A stretch of 64,000 nt of DNA, taken from positions 18,975,358-19,039,357 of the forward strand of contig OZ024866.1 in the NCBI GenBank assembly GCA_964017155.1, in the 5' to 3' direction. This document shows, piece by piece, positions 1 to 14,700 of this stretch. Within the stretch, counting starts at the first letter, position 1. Every line of letters starts with the position of its first letter. Below the pieces are notes generated by a model. The model searched no databases and was not told the DNA's origin. It saw nothing but the letters and a program-made list of their open reading frames with translations. The translations under genes and the position numbers were made by a program. The stretch is from Oasisia sp. SBJ-2009 (taxonomy: Eukaryota; Annelida; Polychaeta; Sabellida; Siboglinidae).

Positions 1-368
1 TGAAACCAAGTTATTCCTTTAAGGGCGCCTTTACGGTAGAAATTGGATATTCATTAAAGTAATCAAGAAAGCAATCATGATTATATTCTAATGTAATTGC
101 ATTCTCGAGTACATTTGTTTTCTGAATACTCGTACTCATGCATTGTCATAATAATCGTATTCGTTGTCGATTACATTTTTTCTAATCACTCCATCCCTGG
201 ATCCAAGAGTATAGGCCCATACCACTTCTACCAGCTATTTAAAAAATACTTGAAAAAAATATATTAACAATTATCATCTTATTTAAAGACTCTAAAATTA
301 AGTGGCACTCAAATTAATAGATAGAATAATAACCAAACAGGATAAAGATAAAATACCTACACATGTTA

Positions 369-565
369 TTTAGATTTTTCCAAGTCCTTTGATACCATTG
401 ATCATATTATTTTACTTGATAAATTGGGATATTATGGTGTACATGGAACAAATCTTAACTACTTCAGCAGCTACACAGAACTCATAAGTTACAATACATG
501 GAAATTAACAACATCAAATCAAATATGCTATCAATAACAACAGGTGTACCACAAGGTTTAATCAT
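369..565 (+). pseudogene. LINE reverse transcriptase fragment (CR1/L2-like)
   Basis: A short RT palm fragment, [20 protein letters not shown] then YYGVHG, covering motif A (FDxSKAFDxxDH) and the following helix. A stop follows at CYQ*, and then a remnant of the GVPQG block (ggtgtaccacaaggt). No ends are visible. It is unrelated in position to the fragment that starts near 580. Confidence 0.7.
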
Positions 566-579
566 AGGACCGTACTACT

Positions 580-1775
580 GAAAGCATGCCTTGACGTTTT
601 AATTTAACCAATAACAGACATAATAAATGCATCACTCTGCTCTGGCTTATCTCCTGAAGATTTTAAATGTACGCATGTAAACCCAGTACTTAAGAAGACA
701 AGTCTGCCAAAAGAAGAACTAAACAGCTATAGGCCTATTTCCAACATTAGCTTCATTTAAAAAATACTTGAAAAGGTTGTAACAAATCGCCTCAATTCTC
801 ACATCTACATTATCGAGTGTCACAACCTGGATCATCACCTTTATGCAGATGACACACAAATCTATGTTTCTTTGACCATATCAGATACTTGTCGCTCCCT
901 AAACCAGCTCAGGGATTGTCTCCAAGATGAAAAACAGCAAATTATAGCTAAACGCAGATAAAACCGAATTTCCCATCATTGGTACCTCAACGCAGCGGGC
1001 AAAACCCGGAGTATCACACCAGTCGCCTCAGTTTTAAATCTCGGAGTAACGTTTCATGAAAACCTCAATTTCAAACAACATATATCGACCATTTACCATA
1101 TTCGTGATCTTCGCCGTATTGGCCGGTTTATATCACTCTCCGTTGCTAAAACCATCGCAACAGCTCTGGTAACCAGCAGACTTGATTACCGCAATTCCCT
1201 CCTTTACAATACCGCATACAAGGATATAGCAAAACTTCAGCGTGTCCTAAATTTTTTAGCAAGGGTAGTCACGCGTCCTCCTCGGTTTTCTCGCTCAGTG
1301 CCGCTTCTAAAATCATTGCATTGGCTCCCTGTGCACTATCGCAACATTTTCAAGATGTGTACAATAGCCTATCAAGCACTCTCATCTACACAACCAGCAT
1401 ATCTAACTACAATGCTAACCCCAGCAAGAAACGCCAGACAGCTACGCTCAACCAGTAGTAACCCTCTTTACATCCCTCGGGTGAAAACGAATGCCGGGAC
1501 CCGAGTTTTCTCGGTTGCCGCACCAACGGTGTGGAATTCGCTTCCTGCCAGTGTTAAATCAGAAGGTAATATAGTTTCATTCCGACGACGCCTAAAAACC
1601 TATCTCTTTAATGCTGCCTATCCTCCTTAGCCTCCTAGCTTCTTCATCCATCCATTGACGACTCACGCATTGTTTTCGATTACGAGTTTGCTTAATCCCT
1701 TAGTTTTGTCGCGCCACTGAGCTCAATCTTCGAAGATATTTGCGCTAAAGAAGTGATTATTATTATTATAGTAAA
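580..1775 (+). pseudogene. CR1/L2-like LINE, 3' half with an internal deletion
   Basis: The RT fingers are visible (KCTHVNPVLKKTSLPKEELN, SYRPISN). The text then jumps directly to the catalytic HHLYADDTQIYVS box near 835-870, so motifs A and B have been deleted. After a stop and frameshift the C-terminal domain is intact from about 1050: RLDYRNSLLYNTAYKD, LKSLHWLPVHYR, AAPTVWNSLPASV, FRRRLKTYLF, with the stop at 1630. The 3' UTR keeps the typical hairpin gcgcc...gcgct and ends in an (ATT)n tail near 1757-1770. It is a dead 5'-truncated copy upstream of the host gene. Confidence 0.85.
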
Positions 1776-2228
1776 ACAGTGCTACGTTATACGCAATCAC
1801 GAGCCAAGCATTTACTCCACACCCTAAGTGTCGCGCAAATGTGATGTGACGCAAATCGGAGTGAATTTCATTGATTATATAATTGTCGCGTTTCTTCGGG
1901 TAATGAATCACTATTAAAGACAGTCCTGATTCATAACCTACTGCTGGTTAGTAATGCGAGGTTTGTTAAGGCAATACACAATTTGCCAGGGGCGCTGTGT
2001 GACATTTGCCCATACATGTTTTACCTTCACCTAATTATGACGGATTACCTTCTACTGCACCGTGACCCAATCATCCGTGCCTACTATGCTAATCACATAT
2101 GCTTTTATTATCTATTGTTAAGTTGTTTTCGGACTTACTCTCTTTCTATTCACCAAAGACAACCTACACAGTTCATATACCTTTCAAGTCGAATTACATA
2201 GTATTAGGAGGTGTATTAATCATTCCAG

Positions 2229-2375
2229 ATGACCGTGTACTGTGTTTTGCTGGGCATCTACTTCACCCTGGCATCCCCAGCCTCAGTGGACGAACAGGTG
2301 GACACCATCATTATGGAAGACGTCTTGCAACTTGCAATGCACGCCATGTCGGGTGATGGCGCCATCAAATTTCGG
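2229..2375 (+). CDS. CACHD1-like gene, exon 1 (signal peptide)
   Basis: 49 codons starting at ATG 2229. The start MTVYCVLLGIYFTLASPAS reads as a signal peptide: a hydrophobic core, then small residues before VDEQVD. It is followed by an amphipathic stretch (IIMEDVLQLAMHAM) that resembles the N-terminal helices of the family. The donor is CGG|gttagc, phase 0, which fits exon 2. The bases just before the ATG (cattccag) look like an acceptor, so an upstream noncoding exon is possible. Confidence 0.65.
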
Positions 2376-3119
2376 GTTAGCTTGCTATTATAAATATCTT
2401 GTAATAAGTGAATAACATTTCTCGTTGTGATTAAGAAACCAGCTTTAATGTGGACTACCATTTGTTATTTTCAAAGAGCATATGCAATAAAAAAAACTCC
2501 CCAAAACCGAATAAAATGTAGTTGGCAAAAGCAATCAAAATAAAGCACACGAGAAGCCATGTATCAGTAGTGTGGGTATTTGTTCAGTCATTTATATGCG
2601 TCATTAAGCCATCTTAATGTGATGTATTTTCATACATTGGTTACGATGACAAATTTATTTTCTACTTCAAAATGTAAAATGAATGCAAAGTGTTTCACTC
2701 AAGCTGGCCGTTGCCACGGTAAGCAATTCTTGTTGTAGTGTTATGGACAAAGACCTACAGAAAAGGATATTCAACGCATCACTTAGCTGATATATTTTCA
2801 GCAAAAACCCAATCAATTCCATTCTTTGTAAATATGTCAAGATAATTTAGAATAAAAACGGATTTATCATTTGACAGATGCATAGGTCGTCCACTAATAA
2901 ATGTTATTTGGGTTTGTTGTTGAAATGACAATGAACTTCCATGAAGGGTAATACGCACATATATGTTGTTTGGAATAAGCGAAATCCCATTTTCGGTAAA
3001 TGCTAAAATAGTAATTTGCGTGCAGACAATGCTACTAATGTTCAGTATTGTGTTCATCTGTGTACGTATTATTATTATGTAGGATCCAGCAAAAGGCCAC
3101 GTAGAAAAATGGCGACCCA

Positions 3120-3165
<46 letters not shown>

Positions 3166-6100
3166 CATTGTGCATCGTCTTGAGTGTCAAAAAAGACTTC
3201 CGAATATACGAGAGACATCTTCCATTTCACCCGCGAATCAATCTGACGACACAGAGATTATTCGAAAAGCAAACCGATTTTTTGGAAATATGCCCAGTCC
3301 AAAAAGTAAGCGGGTGTTTGTGTAACTTAACCAATTAAGATATTAATGTAAACCCTCTATCCTACTCCAACACAGTCAAGGTGTGAGAGGGAAACGTGAA
3401 AATACGAGAAGTGTCTCGATGTTGGGATAGTTTTGCAATGCGACTCAACAAAACTGCAAACTCAAGCAGAGGACAAGTGTGATTAGAAGATAAATGCTAT
3501 CTATCGCATGTTTCTACATGGTGCCTATGCCAGGGGAAATAAACCGGAAATTAAAAACCCTCCCATTGAACGACTGAGCTGATAATACTGACGAAGTCCA
3601 TATTCATAATCTACATGGTTACTCCAGTTGAGTAAAACAAATTATTTAGGTACTAAACCCAATTGTTACATCTGCTGAAATCAAGCAGACGTACGTGTTT
3701 AGTTATTTATTTATGTAAACAGAGATATCTTGTAAGCATCTAAAAACAGTATGCACGCATGCATAGATGTGCTTACATTTGTTCTGGTAATGGATTAAAC
3801 TGTACGAGCGCCTTCTGAGAAGCCAATATCGAGATCATCATTGTAATTTAGGCTGTTATTGGCAGTCTCCATATCCACAAATGTATGTTTGTGATTGTTG
3901 TATAAATTACAGTCGTAGCTGTTTTTCATTCAAACGCTAAAGATGACTTTCCGAATTATATACCTATATTAATATTACGTTCAATTTCAAAAATATTGAA
4001 AAAAAGGTTATATATGGGACAAGTACATTTTATACAAAAACAAAAAATACAGAACAGGGTTTGGTGAAAAAACACTAACAGTAAGTGTATATCCGCATTC
4101 ACCTCACCTCACCTCACCTCACCTAGGTCGTCTTTCAAGACGCCCCGCGTTGAATACACAGCCCTTCCAGCACCCTCTGTCCATCATGACTGTCTGCAGT
4201 TCACTTATGTTTCCCAACCCTGTATCTTGCAGCAGGTTGTCAACATAAGTAATTTTTGTCTTCCCCGGTTTGCATGTCCATCCGTTGGCTTCCACAGGAC
4301 AAGTTTGTTGGCGACACAATGCCCAGCGAGCTGCATTCTTCTCTGTTGTACTTTGGTGGATACTGGTGGTAATTCACCATATAGTTGTATGTTGGTTATG
4401 TGTTGTTTTCATGAGACATTAAGGGCCATCCGTAGCATTATAGTGTAACATCCGTCATAGTTTGTGTAATTGTCCACGTTTCCGCACCATATAGTAGACC
4501 TGATTCGCCGGTAGCAATAAACAGTATGGTTTTTATCCTTTTTGAGAGTGTTGACGACCATATCTTTCGTAGTTTGTGACAGGCTCTCCAGGCAAGAGTT
4601 TTTCTTACTTTGAAGTCTGTCTGTGCTCTCCATCCATGCTCCTAAGTATTTAAAGTTTTCAATGATTTTTTATTTCGTTCCATCCCTTGAGTTTACAGTT
4701 ATCGGTGTATCATGGTTGAATGTTTGAATTTATGTTTTGTTTGCATTGCAGTGCAGGCCGACTTTTCCTGCTTTTTGTTCTAAGCGTATTAGTACCTCTT
4801 GTGCCTGCTCTGTTTCCTCAGTTATTACGGCGAGATCGTCTGCGAAGTCTAGGTCAGTTACTATTGTTGGGGGAACGCGTCGACTGAGTCGTTTTTGTAG
4901 GTGACATCCAAGTTCTTCCTGTCTGCCCTGTATGTTTTTCTCATGACGATATCGAGGACGATTGCAAAAAGGTATGGAGCTAGTGTGTCCCCTTGAAGTA
5001 CCCCGGCGATGATTTGAAAGAATTATGTTTCTCCATCTGATGTAATCACTCTTGCTCTTGTGTTCTCGTGCAGTTTGTTGATTGCTGCAAGCAGTGTTGG
5101 TGGAACGTCATACGCTTTCAGAATTTTCGTCATCATGCATCTGTGTATGGAATCAAATGCCTTGCGGAAGTCTACATATAATATGATTGCTTTTTTATTT
5201 CGGGTTTTAACTCCTTCAATTAGTCTACACAGTGCAAGTATGTGTGAGGTTGTTGATCGGCCGGTTCGGAATCCTTTTTGATTTGGGCGAAGGTGTTTGT
5301 CGATTTTTGGTTGCAGTCTGTTTACTATCATTTTGTTGACAAGTTTAGCAACCATTGAGGATAGGCTGATGCTTCTGTAGTTTGCGGTGAGGCTCAGATC
5401 TCCAGATTTAGGGAGAGGAAGCATGTCAATTCCTGACCATTGGTCTGGTTTAATGTTATCGTTTAGTAATTTGTTGGCAAATTCAAGAAGAATGTCGTCC
5501 AAATCGCATCTTCTGGCCGGATGTTGTCAGGCCCGGATGTTTTTCCTTCGCGAAGGTTTTACTTGGCTACTTTCAATTCGTAGAGTGTAAAGTCGTCGTC
5601 GTTTATATGAATGTGATTTAGGATTTTTGCTAGATCTTCTTCAGGGGGATGTTCTAGAAATTCAGGTACCTTGCCGGGGAGGTTGCTGAAGTGTTCGAAC
5701 CATTTTTTTACTCGTTCTTGTTTCGTGTTTCCCTTTAGCATTCCTCGTTTGGATGACTTTCGTCCAGTGCTTGTGTTGATTAGTTGCCAGCTCTCTCCGT
5801 GCTTTCTGTTGTTGTCTGCCATCTCTACTTGATTAATCATTTCATCGAGTTCTTTTTCTTTTATATCGTCGTAGATTTCTTTAAGCTTAGATTTGTCTTC
5901 CTGGAGTTGTTGTAGTTGTGTAGTGGAGTTGCTGGAGAAGGCTGTGAATGCTTTTTGTACTGCTTCTCCTGCTTCATTCATTCGTGGATCTTCTGCAATT
6001 TTCTTACGCTTGTTTTTCGGTTTCGGTTGAATTAGCTTCTCAGTGGCTTCAGCATTTGCTTGGACAAAATGGCCGTACTGTTCGGTGATGGTGTCTCGGC

Positions 6101-8336
6101 ATATCGGTTGCGTACAGTAACGGTGTAAAGTTGTTGTAGTTTGGAGTTTCGGAGTCTAGTCGTACTGCTTTTTCTTTGCGCGAGTTTTGGTCGTGCGTAG
6201 GCTGAGTTTGATTTTGGCCGTTAGGAGACGATGCCTAGGCTGCTGAAGGAGTGATACGCTTCACAGTTATGTATGGAGTTTTTCCATTTCCTGTTTATGA
6301 GGATGTAAGTCAATCTGCGATTTTCTGTTATTAATATCTGATATGTATGTCCAGAGCTTGCCCTTTCGTTTCTTAAATGCGGTGTTTGTGATGTGTAGAT
6401 TACATTATGTTGCGTGGTCAAGTAGTAGTTTTCTATTTTTAATATTAGTTGTCTCGTGGCATGTACATGGAGCTGATTCATTTCCCAGATGAGCGTTGTA
6501 TTCCCCACATTGTATTATCATGTGATGTTTTGGTATGCCATTCACGGCGTTGGTCAGAGTCTCGTAATGATCTTCTGCGCTTTCACTTCTTTCTGTTGGA
6601 GCATAGTTGCTGACGATGGTTGTGTTTGGGTTGCCGTTGAAGATGGCCATTAGTATTCTGTTGTTAATTGGTCTTACATCAGATAGAGCTTGTTCGACTT
6701 TCTTCCTAACTAGCAGTCTGACGCCTCCACTGGCTGCTCCATTGGAATTTCTCCACGCGCTTGATGTTATCAGTGTACAGTTGTCTAGCTGTTGTTTGAG
6801 CACAGGGTCGTCTTCGTGAACTATTTTATAATCAAGTTGCAATTATTGAGGTTGTTGGCAAGTTTTAGAAACTTGCTTGTGTTCTAATTGTTCTTACATT
6901 GTGTGTTGCAATCTGAATATAGTTTTTGCAGCTGAGTAGTTTGTTCCCTTTGTTCTTGCTATTTTCAGATGTTTCCCTTCCTTTCGGATTTGAGAAAGTA
7001 CCTTAATTTGTCTTCACACAAGGAGTAGCATGAATTTCGGGGAGAGTGTTAGCAGGGGCTTTAACCCTGGTGCTGTTTTGGCGTGTATTCGTTTTAGGGT
7101 TTCAATTGCGCATGTTATCCAGCTCAGCTCCACATGTTGTAGCAGTAGTTCACTCATTGAATTTGGTGATCCTGACCGTTGACCATTATGATTCGTCCGC
7201 GTACATGTCATCGTTGACCGTCGAGGTCATTGGTATTCGAGACGAACTGAAGGTTGTACATCCACCGCGCTGCATTCCGCGGCTTCACCGCGACCCTGGC
7301 TGGATGGCTCCCGGATAGAATGCCTTGCCAAATGGCATTCCGTGATTTTGTCCGGAGGTGTTTATTGGGTATTCACACCTAACCCCGACGAGACCGTTCC
7401 TCTATCCGCAACCCGAGGATCCGGTGGATGGGAGTTTTACTTCACCACACCACATTCACTAATCATGTTATGGAACCATCGGAAGAAAAAACTCTGTTCT
7501 TAGTATTTTCTTGGATCTGTATAATGCAATTGATAAAACTCTTGTTCTCCTCTTGGTATCGCTGTCTTAAAATGTGAGGTTTGCTATGGTTACAGTCACA
7601 TTTGCCTTCGACCTTTGAATTGAACTTTATTTTCTCTCACTATGTTCTCTATTTATTTTCTCCCACTACGTTCTCCATCAACAGTCTTCATTTCCTTCTA
7701 TCTGTTACTGTTGATCTCCATTCTCTTCCCACACTTTCCAGATTTATCTTGATACCGTCCTGCCATCGCAGTCTCTGTCTTCCTCGTCTCCTTTTTCACT
7801 CCACTTTATGAGCATCTGATCATTGCCAGTTTTTCATATCCCATTCTCTCGACGCGTGATCGGCCTATTTGAACCTACTCCTCACCAATTTATTCAATTA
7901 CTCACCAATATAACTATATATATATTTATATATATATACATAACTATATATATATATATACACTTAAATATTATGGAATAAGAGTCTCCAGAGTGAAGAT
8001 TTATATATAACAATATGTAACAAAATAATTCAGGGTAAAATGTGTGAAGCGTCTTGGCCTTCTTACAGAAAAAGGACCTCCGTCCGTCCCTCCGTCCGTC
8101 TGTCCCTCCCTCCGTCCGTCCCTCCATCCGTCTATCCATGCCTCCGTCCCTCCATCCGTCCCTCCGTCCCTCCGTCAGTCATTAGTGCAAGATGTGTTAA
8201 AGTTTGTTTTCAGAGTTTCGTTGAAGAACACTATACAACTACTTTTACGCCCATCACCACGGAAGTATATTACACCGAGGTTAGTAGTTCATATCTGCCG
8301 ATTGCTATTGTTGTGACACAGTGCTTGTTTATCTGG

Positions 8337-8388
<52 letters not shown>

Positions 8389-8471
8389 ATATCTATATAT
8401 CTGTCTGTCTGTCTGTCTGTCTATCTGTCTATCTATATATCTATCTCTCTCTCTCTCTCTCTCTAACTATC

Positions 8472-8508
<37 letters not shown>

Positions 8509-8523
8509 ATGTCTGTCTGTCTG

Positions 8524-8568
<45 letters not shown>

Positions 8569-8764
8569 TATTATCAGGTTAGGCCAATACCGTATAATGG
8601 ACACATACATCCAGCATACCAACCATATATATATATATATATATATATATGCTTGGTATGGTGAATGTATGTGTGCATTTTAGGGTATTGGCCCAACCTG
8701 ATAAAAAGTCAATATAATCATAACATAAATATATTTTCTTTCATGACTATGTATGAAATATATG

Positions 8765-8797
<33 letters not shown>

Positions 8798-11700
8798 ACT
8801 TATTTATACGTACACGTACATACCGGTACTTATATACTTACTTGATAAAAACTCAATATAGTCATGAAGGTGTGTATATAATATATAGTATATATAATAT
8901 AATATATAATACATAATATATATTATTCATGTATCATATATCATACATATATATTATATATTTATATAATATATATATGCTTGGTATGGTGGATGTATGT
9001 CCATTTTAGGGTTCTTAGTTCTTAGGTAGATTCCTCCAAACAGCCCAAACTTGGCCTAACGCAGGAGTTGTCCTTCTCTAGAATTAGTGAATCCACTACA
9101 GGTTACTCATTTACGGGACCACCGGCTTTCACTGACTCTTTCGAAAGACACATACAGTTCTGGCCCAGATGCTCAAAACAATGGCTATCCGCCTAAATTA
9201 TCCAGTGCAACAGTTCGACATCTTAGGGATAACCACGCATGCAGATAGCTCAGTTCGAAATCATCGACAATAATTTGTAAAGATCTAAGATTGTCTTGTT
9301 TGTAAATGCAACATTTTAGCCATATGTTGTGCCTAGGGTTTGCAGCGTAATTTACTTATGCTGCAAACCCTGTGTGCGTGCGTGTGTGTGCGTGTGCGTT
9401 TGTGGGTATGTGCGTGTGTGCGTGTGTTCGCGTGTGTGCGTGTATGCCTGAGTGCCACATCAATTACATACATCAACAGGTTTTTCTGTTAATATCAGTG
9501 TTTAAACTTCAATATCCACTATTAAAAGGCAATGGGTGCTTTGTTAAATTGGCTCAAGGTATAAATCATCATGTGGAAGCGATATGTGCCAAAATATATT
9601 AAAATCGGTAAATTTTATAATAATAACGTCTATTCGCTTCGACAAAAAAGTAAAATAAGAGCAAATGATTACACAACCTATTAATGTGTATCAGTAAAAC
9701 GATATATGAAAACAACTATAGAGGTACTTTCCATCCTGCATACCTTTACCGTCCACGCAAATGCAATGTCATTGATTTACCATTACATTTTTCTCACAGA
9801 TTGTAAATAGCGTCATTAAAATGTTGTTGTCGCGAGTGAAGCGACTAAATAAACTGAGCAGGACCATTGCTAAACTCTACGCAACAGCGACCAGGGTTAC
9901 GGCTACGCCCGAATGCTGTCATATGCCTTATGACAATTTGCGCTATAGCGACCTGTTTGAAAATTGGGTAAGTAATGTAGAACTTTTACATCACATGATT
10001 TGCAGACACACTTAATACTAAGTCGAAACATCGAAACTTCTTGGTAATCGGTGTGCCTTTGTGTAAGTAAGTTAGGTAAACTTGTGGTTTGTCCATGGCT
10101 GTGTAGTAGCACTTTTAATGGGAAGAATTCGTATTTTGGTGATGTTTTTGTATTTACCCTTGTGCATAAGGTGTACCAGAAAAATCAGAAATGAACATAG
10201 CGCCTCAATGAATTCAGAGTCAATGGAATAACAGACTATATATCCCACTCGCTGACGTTGCCAGGCGGAATGCTGTCATATGTATCAAGCACCCCACATC
10301 CTTCCCAAACGTGTCCTGCCAGTCTGCATAAGAGGGATTCTTTGGAACCCGAAAAGGATTCTTTCGTGTCCAATTATAACTATTTCGTATAATTCTATGT
10401 TTTAGTTCATTATAATTATGTTTTATTAATAACTAATAAGCATGTCTTTTATATAAAACATATGCATATCAACCCCAAACAAGAACCTCTTCGCACGTCG
10501 AGTTATTTTGGGACACGAAAGGGATGCTTTTGTTTACATTTTATCAGTGTCATTAGTGATTAATAATACATACTCCTAAGAAATGAAAGCGTGTGGCTAT
10601 ATGAAATAATTAAGTTAATTTCAAATTATGTAAAATACAAAGAGTTTTATATTATCAAAGAATCCCTTTTTCTTGTAACTTGTGATAGGAAATAATCGTT
10701 TTTCTGTCCCAAAGAATCCCTTTAGTAGCGACCTAGGTGATTCTCGTTCCCGGTCCGTTTTGAGCCATTTCCAGTGAGATAATATAAAGGTGGATCCCAC
10801 TTCGTTGTCCCTAAGCGTATTCAAAGTAAAATGTATTGCAATATACAAACAATTAAAACATTATTACTTGCCTACACAATTGTTGCCATCTTCTAGATTG
10901 TAAAAACCTATGGAACGTGACACGGTTGTTTCTGCACTGAACGTTTACACCCGCATGTGTCTTCTGTGACGGTTATGGCCGTATGTGTCTGCTGAGACGG
11001 TTACGCCCGTATATGTCTGCTCTGACAGTTACACCCGTATGTGTCTGCCATGACTGTTACACCCGTATGTGTCTGCTATGACAGTTACACCCGTATGTGT
11101 CTGCTATGACTGTTACACCCGTATGTGTCTGCTATGACAGTTACACCCGTATGTGTCTGCTATGACAGTTACACCCGTATGTGTCTGTTCTGACAGTTAC
11201 ACCCATATGTGTCTGCTCTGACAGTTACACCCGTATGTGTCTGCTCTGACAGTTACACCCGTATGTGTCTGCTCTGACAGTTACACCCATATGTGTCTGC
11301 TCTGTCAGTTACACCCGTATGTGTCTGCTCTGACAGTTACACCCGTATGTGTCTGCCATGACTGTTACACCCGTATGTGTCTGCTCTGACAGTTACACCC
11401 GTATGTGTCTGCTCTGACAGTTACACCCGTATGTGTCTGCTCTGACAGTTACACCCGTATGTGTCTGCTCTGACAGTTACACCCGTATGTGTCTGCTCTG
11501 TCAGTTACACCCGTATGTATCCGCTCTGACAGTTACACCCGTATGTGTCTGCTCTGACAGTTACACCCGTATGTGTCTGCTCTGACAGTTACGCCCGTAT
11601 GTGTCTGCTCTGACAGTTACACCCATATGTGTCTGCTCTGACAGTTACACCCGTATGTGTCTGCTCTGACAGTTACACCCGTATGTGTCTGCTCTGACAG

Positions 11701-14700
11701 TTACACCCATGTGTGTCTGCTCTGACGGATACACAAGTATGTATCCGCTCTGACAGTTACACCCGTATGTGTCTGCTCTGACAGTTACACCCATGTGTGT
11801 CTGCTCTGACAGTTACACCCGTATGTATCCGCTCTGACAGTTACACCCGTATGTGTCTGCTCTGACAGTTACACCCATGTGTTTCTGCTCTGACAGTTAC
11901 ACCCGTATGTGTCTGCTCTGATAGTTACACCTGTATGTTTCTGCTCTGACAGTTACACCCGTATGTGTCTGTTCTGACGGATACACCCGTATGCGTCCGC
12001 TCTGACAGTTACACCCGTATGTGTCCACTCTAAAAGTTACATCCGTATGTGAAACAGGGCGTAGCTATCCCACGTTGTTGTGCACCGGACCATGAACGAA
12101 AATGCCAACATAGCATGAAAACAAAAACGGTGGCAGACGAAACATGAGCGCCTTATAAACTGTCACTGATCACTACCCTAGTTGTTATGAGAACCTTCGG
12201 CCATGTAGATGCGGATGCTGGATTGAAATATCATCCCGACACCGGCGCAACTCCGGGACATATAAATCAACACACAAAAACAGAAAAACTATTTTGTAAT
12301 GTAGATACATTGTATTCTTAGGTGTCTGACGTAACGTTTAATACTCACATTTTATAATACTCTTAACATGTCAAGTCACAGGTTTTACGCAAAATAACAC
12401 ACACTCCTATCTAAAGAAATGGATGAAATGCGAAAGATGGGCTACTACTAGTTGTAAGCGTACGGACGTGACCAGCGAAGATATACATGGCGCAATGTTA
12501 AGCGCGGTTGATTTTTAAACCTCACTGACATTAAAACCAATCACAATTTGTTATAATTTTATATCCAGCGACATATTTATAGAAGCCATAATTATCATAA
12601 CGATGATAAGGAAAAAAATATGAAACTCCTTGGTTGGAATTCTAAACATAAAGTTTTAAAATATTGAGTTCTCAAAATGGGTACGATAAATGCACAATCG
12701 ATGGATATGTGGAGGCCCAAGTACATATAGAACGAACTGTTTTATAGCATGGTATACCTCCTCGAATCCATGAATTTATTAAGTTAGAGGAGAACAGTCT
12801 ACATGATTAAGCATTATTTCACTGCAGGTGAACCCCAGAGGAATGTGTATAAACCGACCGTCAAGGAGAGCCGGCAATGAGCATATGCATTTCCTGCCTA
12901 GGGAGATCCTTCACGAATTCAGAAGTACAGTTGCTTCGGATCCCCTGGTTCGCCATCAATACTTCTGTAACGAGAATGGTGTACAATATATTTATCCAGC
13001 AACAAGGACTAAAAGCCACAAATGCAAGTACAGGGAGATGAGGATAAGGTAACATTAACAATATTTAACAATCTGATGTAACAATATGTAATACAAGTGT
13101 TTGGAATTCCTTGTATGTTAATCTAACTAGCACGTTTGTCTAGTCTTAATGATAATGATGATATAATATATTTATTCAGGATGGCTCAGCTAAATACAGT
13201 GTACGTACATTAAAATATACACTATATTTCTTTTCAGTGAGGTCCTTGTACACACAATTGTACAGATATGCTATATTAAAAGATGTAAAATAGTAAGATA
13301 TATGATGTAACAGACATAAAATATAAATTAGGTTAAAAATTAGGTTAAAACATAAAATCTACAATAAGATACAAACATTGGTATAACTACGAGGTAAGCT
13401 GCCAACAACACCGTTTGTTGAAGTACTCTATATAGCGTGATAGTGTTATTTAGATTATTGAAAAGTACAGCTCCCTCGTAACAGGTTACAGTTAAATTGT
13501 AATTGTAATTGAATTGAATACAGTATTTGCTATCATGGTAACGTGGAAGAAATGGCGTCAATAAAAGTCCCGCACTCGTATCAATGAGAGGAATTTTAAC
13601 AGAACGTCATGATTTCAATTTATGCAATCATTATGCTAACATTGTTTCCCATTATTGTGCGACAATTAGTGAAAGTGCATGAACTATATTGTAACAACAT
13701 CATTTCCAGTGCGACAACACCGTACAGTCTTAATGATAATGATGATATAATATATTTATTCAGGATGGCTCAGCTAAATACAGTGTACGTACATTAAAAT
13801 ATACACTATATTTCTTTTCAGTGAGGTCCTTGTACACACAATTGTACAGATATGCTATATTAAAAGATGTAAAATAGTAAGATATATGATGTAACAGACA
13901 TAAAATATAAATTAGGTTAAAAATTAGGTTAAAACATAAAATCTACAATAAGATACAAACATTGGTATAACTACGAGGTAAGCTGCCAACAACACAGTTT
14001 GTTGAAGTACTCTATATAGCGTGATAGTGTTATTTAGATTATTGAAAAGTACAGCTCCCTCGTAACAGGTTACAGTTAAATTGTAATTGTAATTGAATTG
14101 AATACAGTATTTGCTATCATGGTAACGTGGAAGAAATGGCGTCAATAAAAGTCCCGCACTCGTATCAATGAGAGGAATTTTAACAGAACGTCATGATTTC
14201 AATTTATGCAATCATTATGCTAACATTGTTTCCCATTATTGTGCGACAATTAGTGAAAGTGCATGAACTATATTGTAACAACATCATTTCCAGTGCGACA
14301 ACACCGTACATGGACAGATGGATGTAAACAATAAATGGCCACCTTGTTGATTTTCTTGTTTACTGAGCTCTACTCGAATACTTTTACTCACAATATAATT
14401 GTATTGCTTATAACCACGCAATTCAATATATTTAGAATGAGATTTACTAACTAAAACAGCTTTCGCATAACCATCCCCATCAGTATTTTGAATCTGATCT
14501 GGTTAATGCGACTGCGAGTGACAGTAATTTTACCACGTTTACCTTTTCCAGCTTCCTCGCCGCTTGGGGCGCTGCAGTCGCCGCTGTCACGCAAAAGCCC
14601 CTAAGCTGGGCCTCTTATTGATTTTAAGCTCTTTGGTTATATTGTCAACTACAAACATACATTCAATAAATCGACAATTTCTGTCTTCCGGAAAACGGTC

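Noticed and set aside
10933..12053. Regular repeats that could suggest a CRISPR-like array
   Set aside because: The units are contiguous 28-mers without unique spacers, in an intron of an animal gene; it is a minisatellite.
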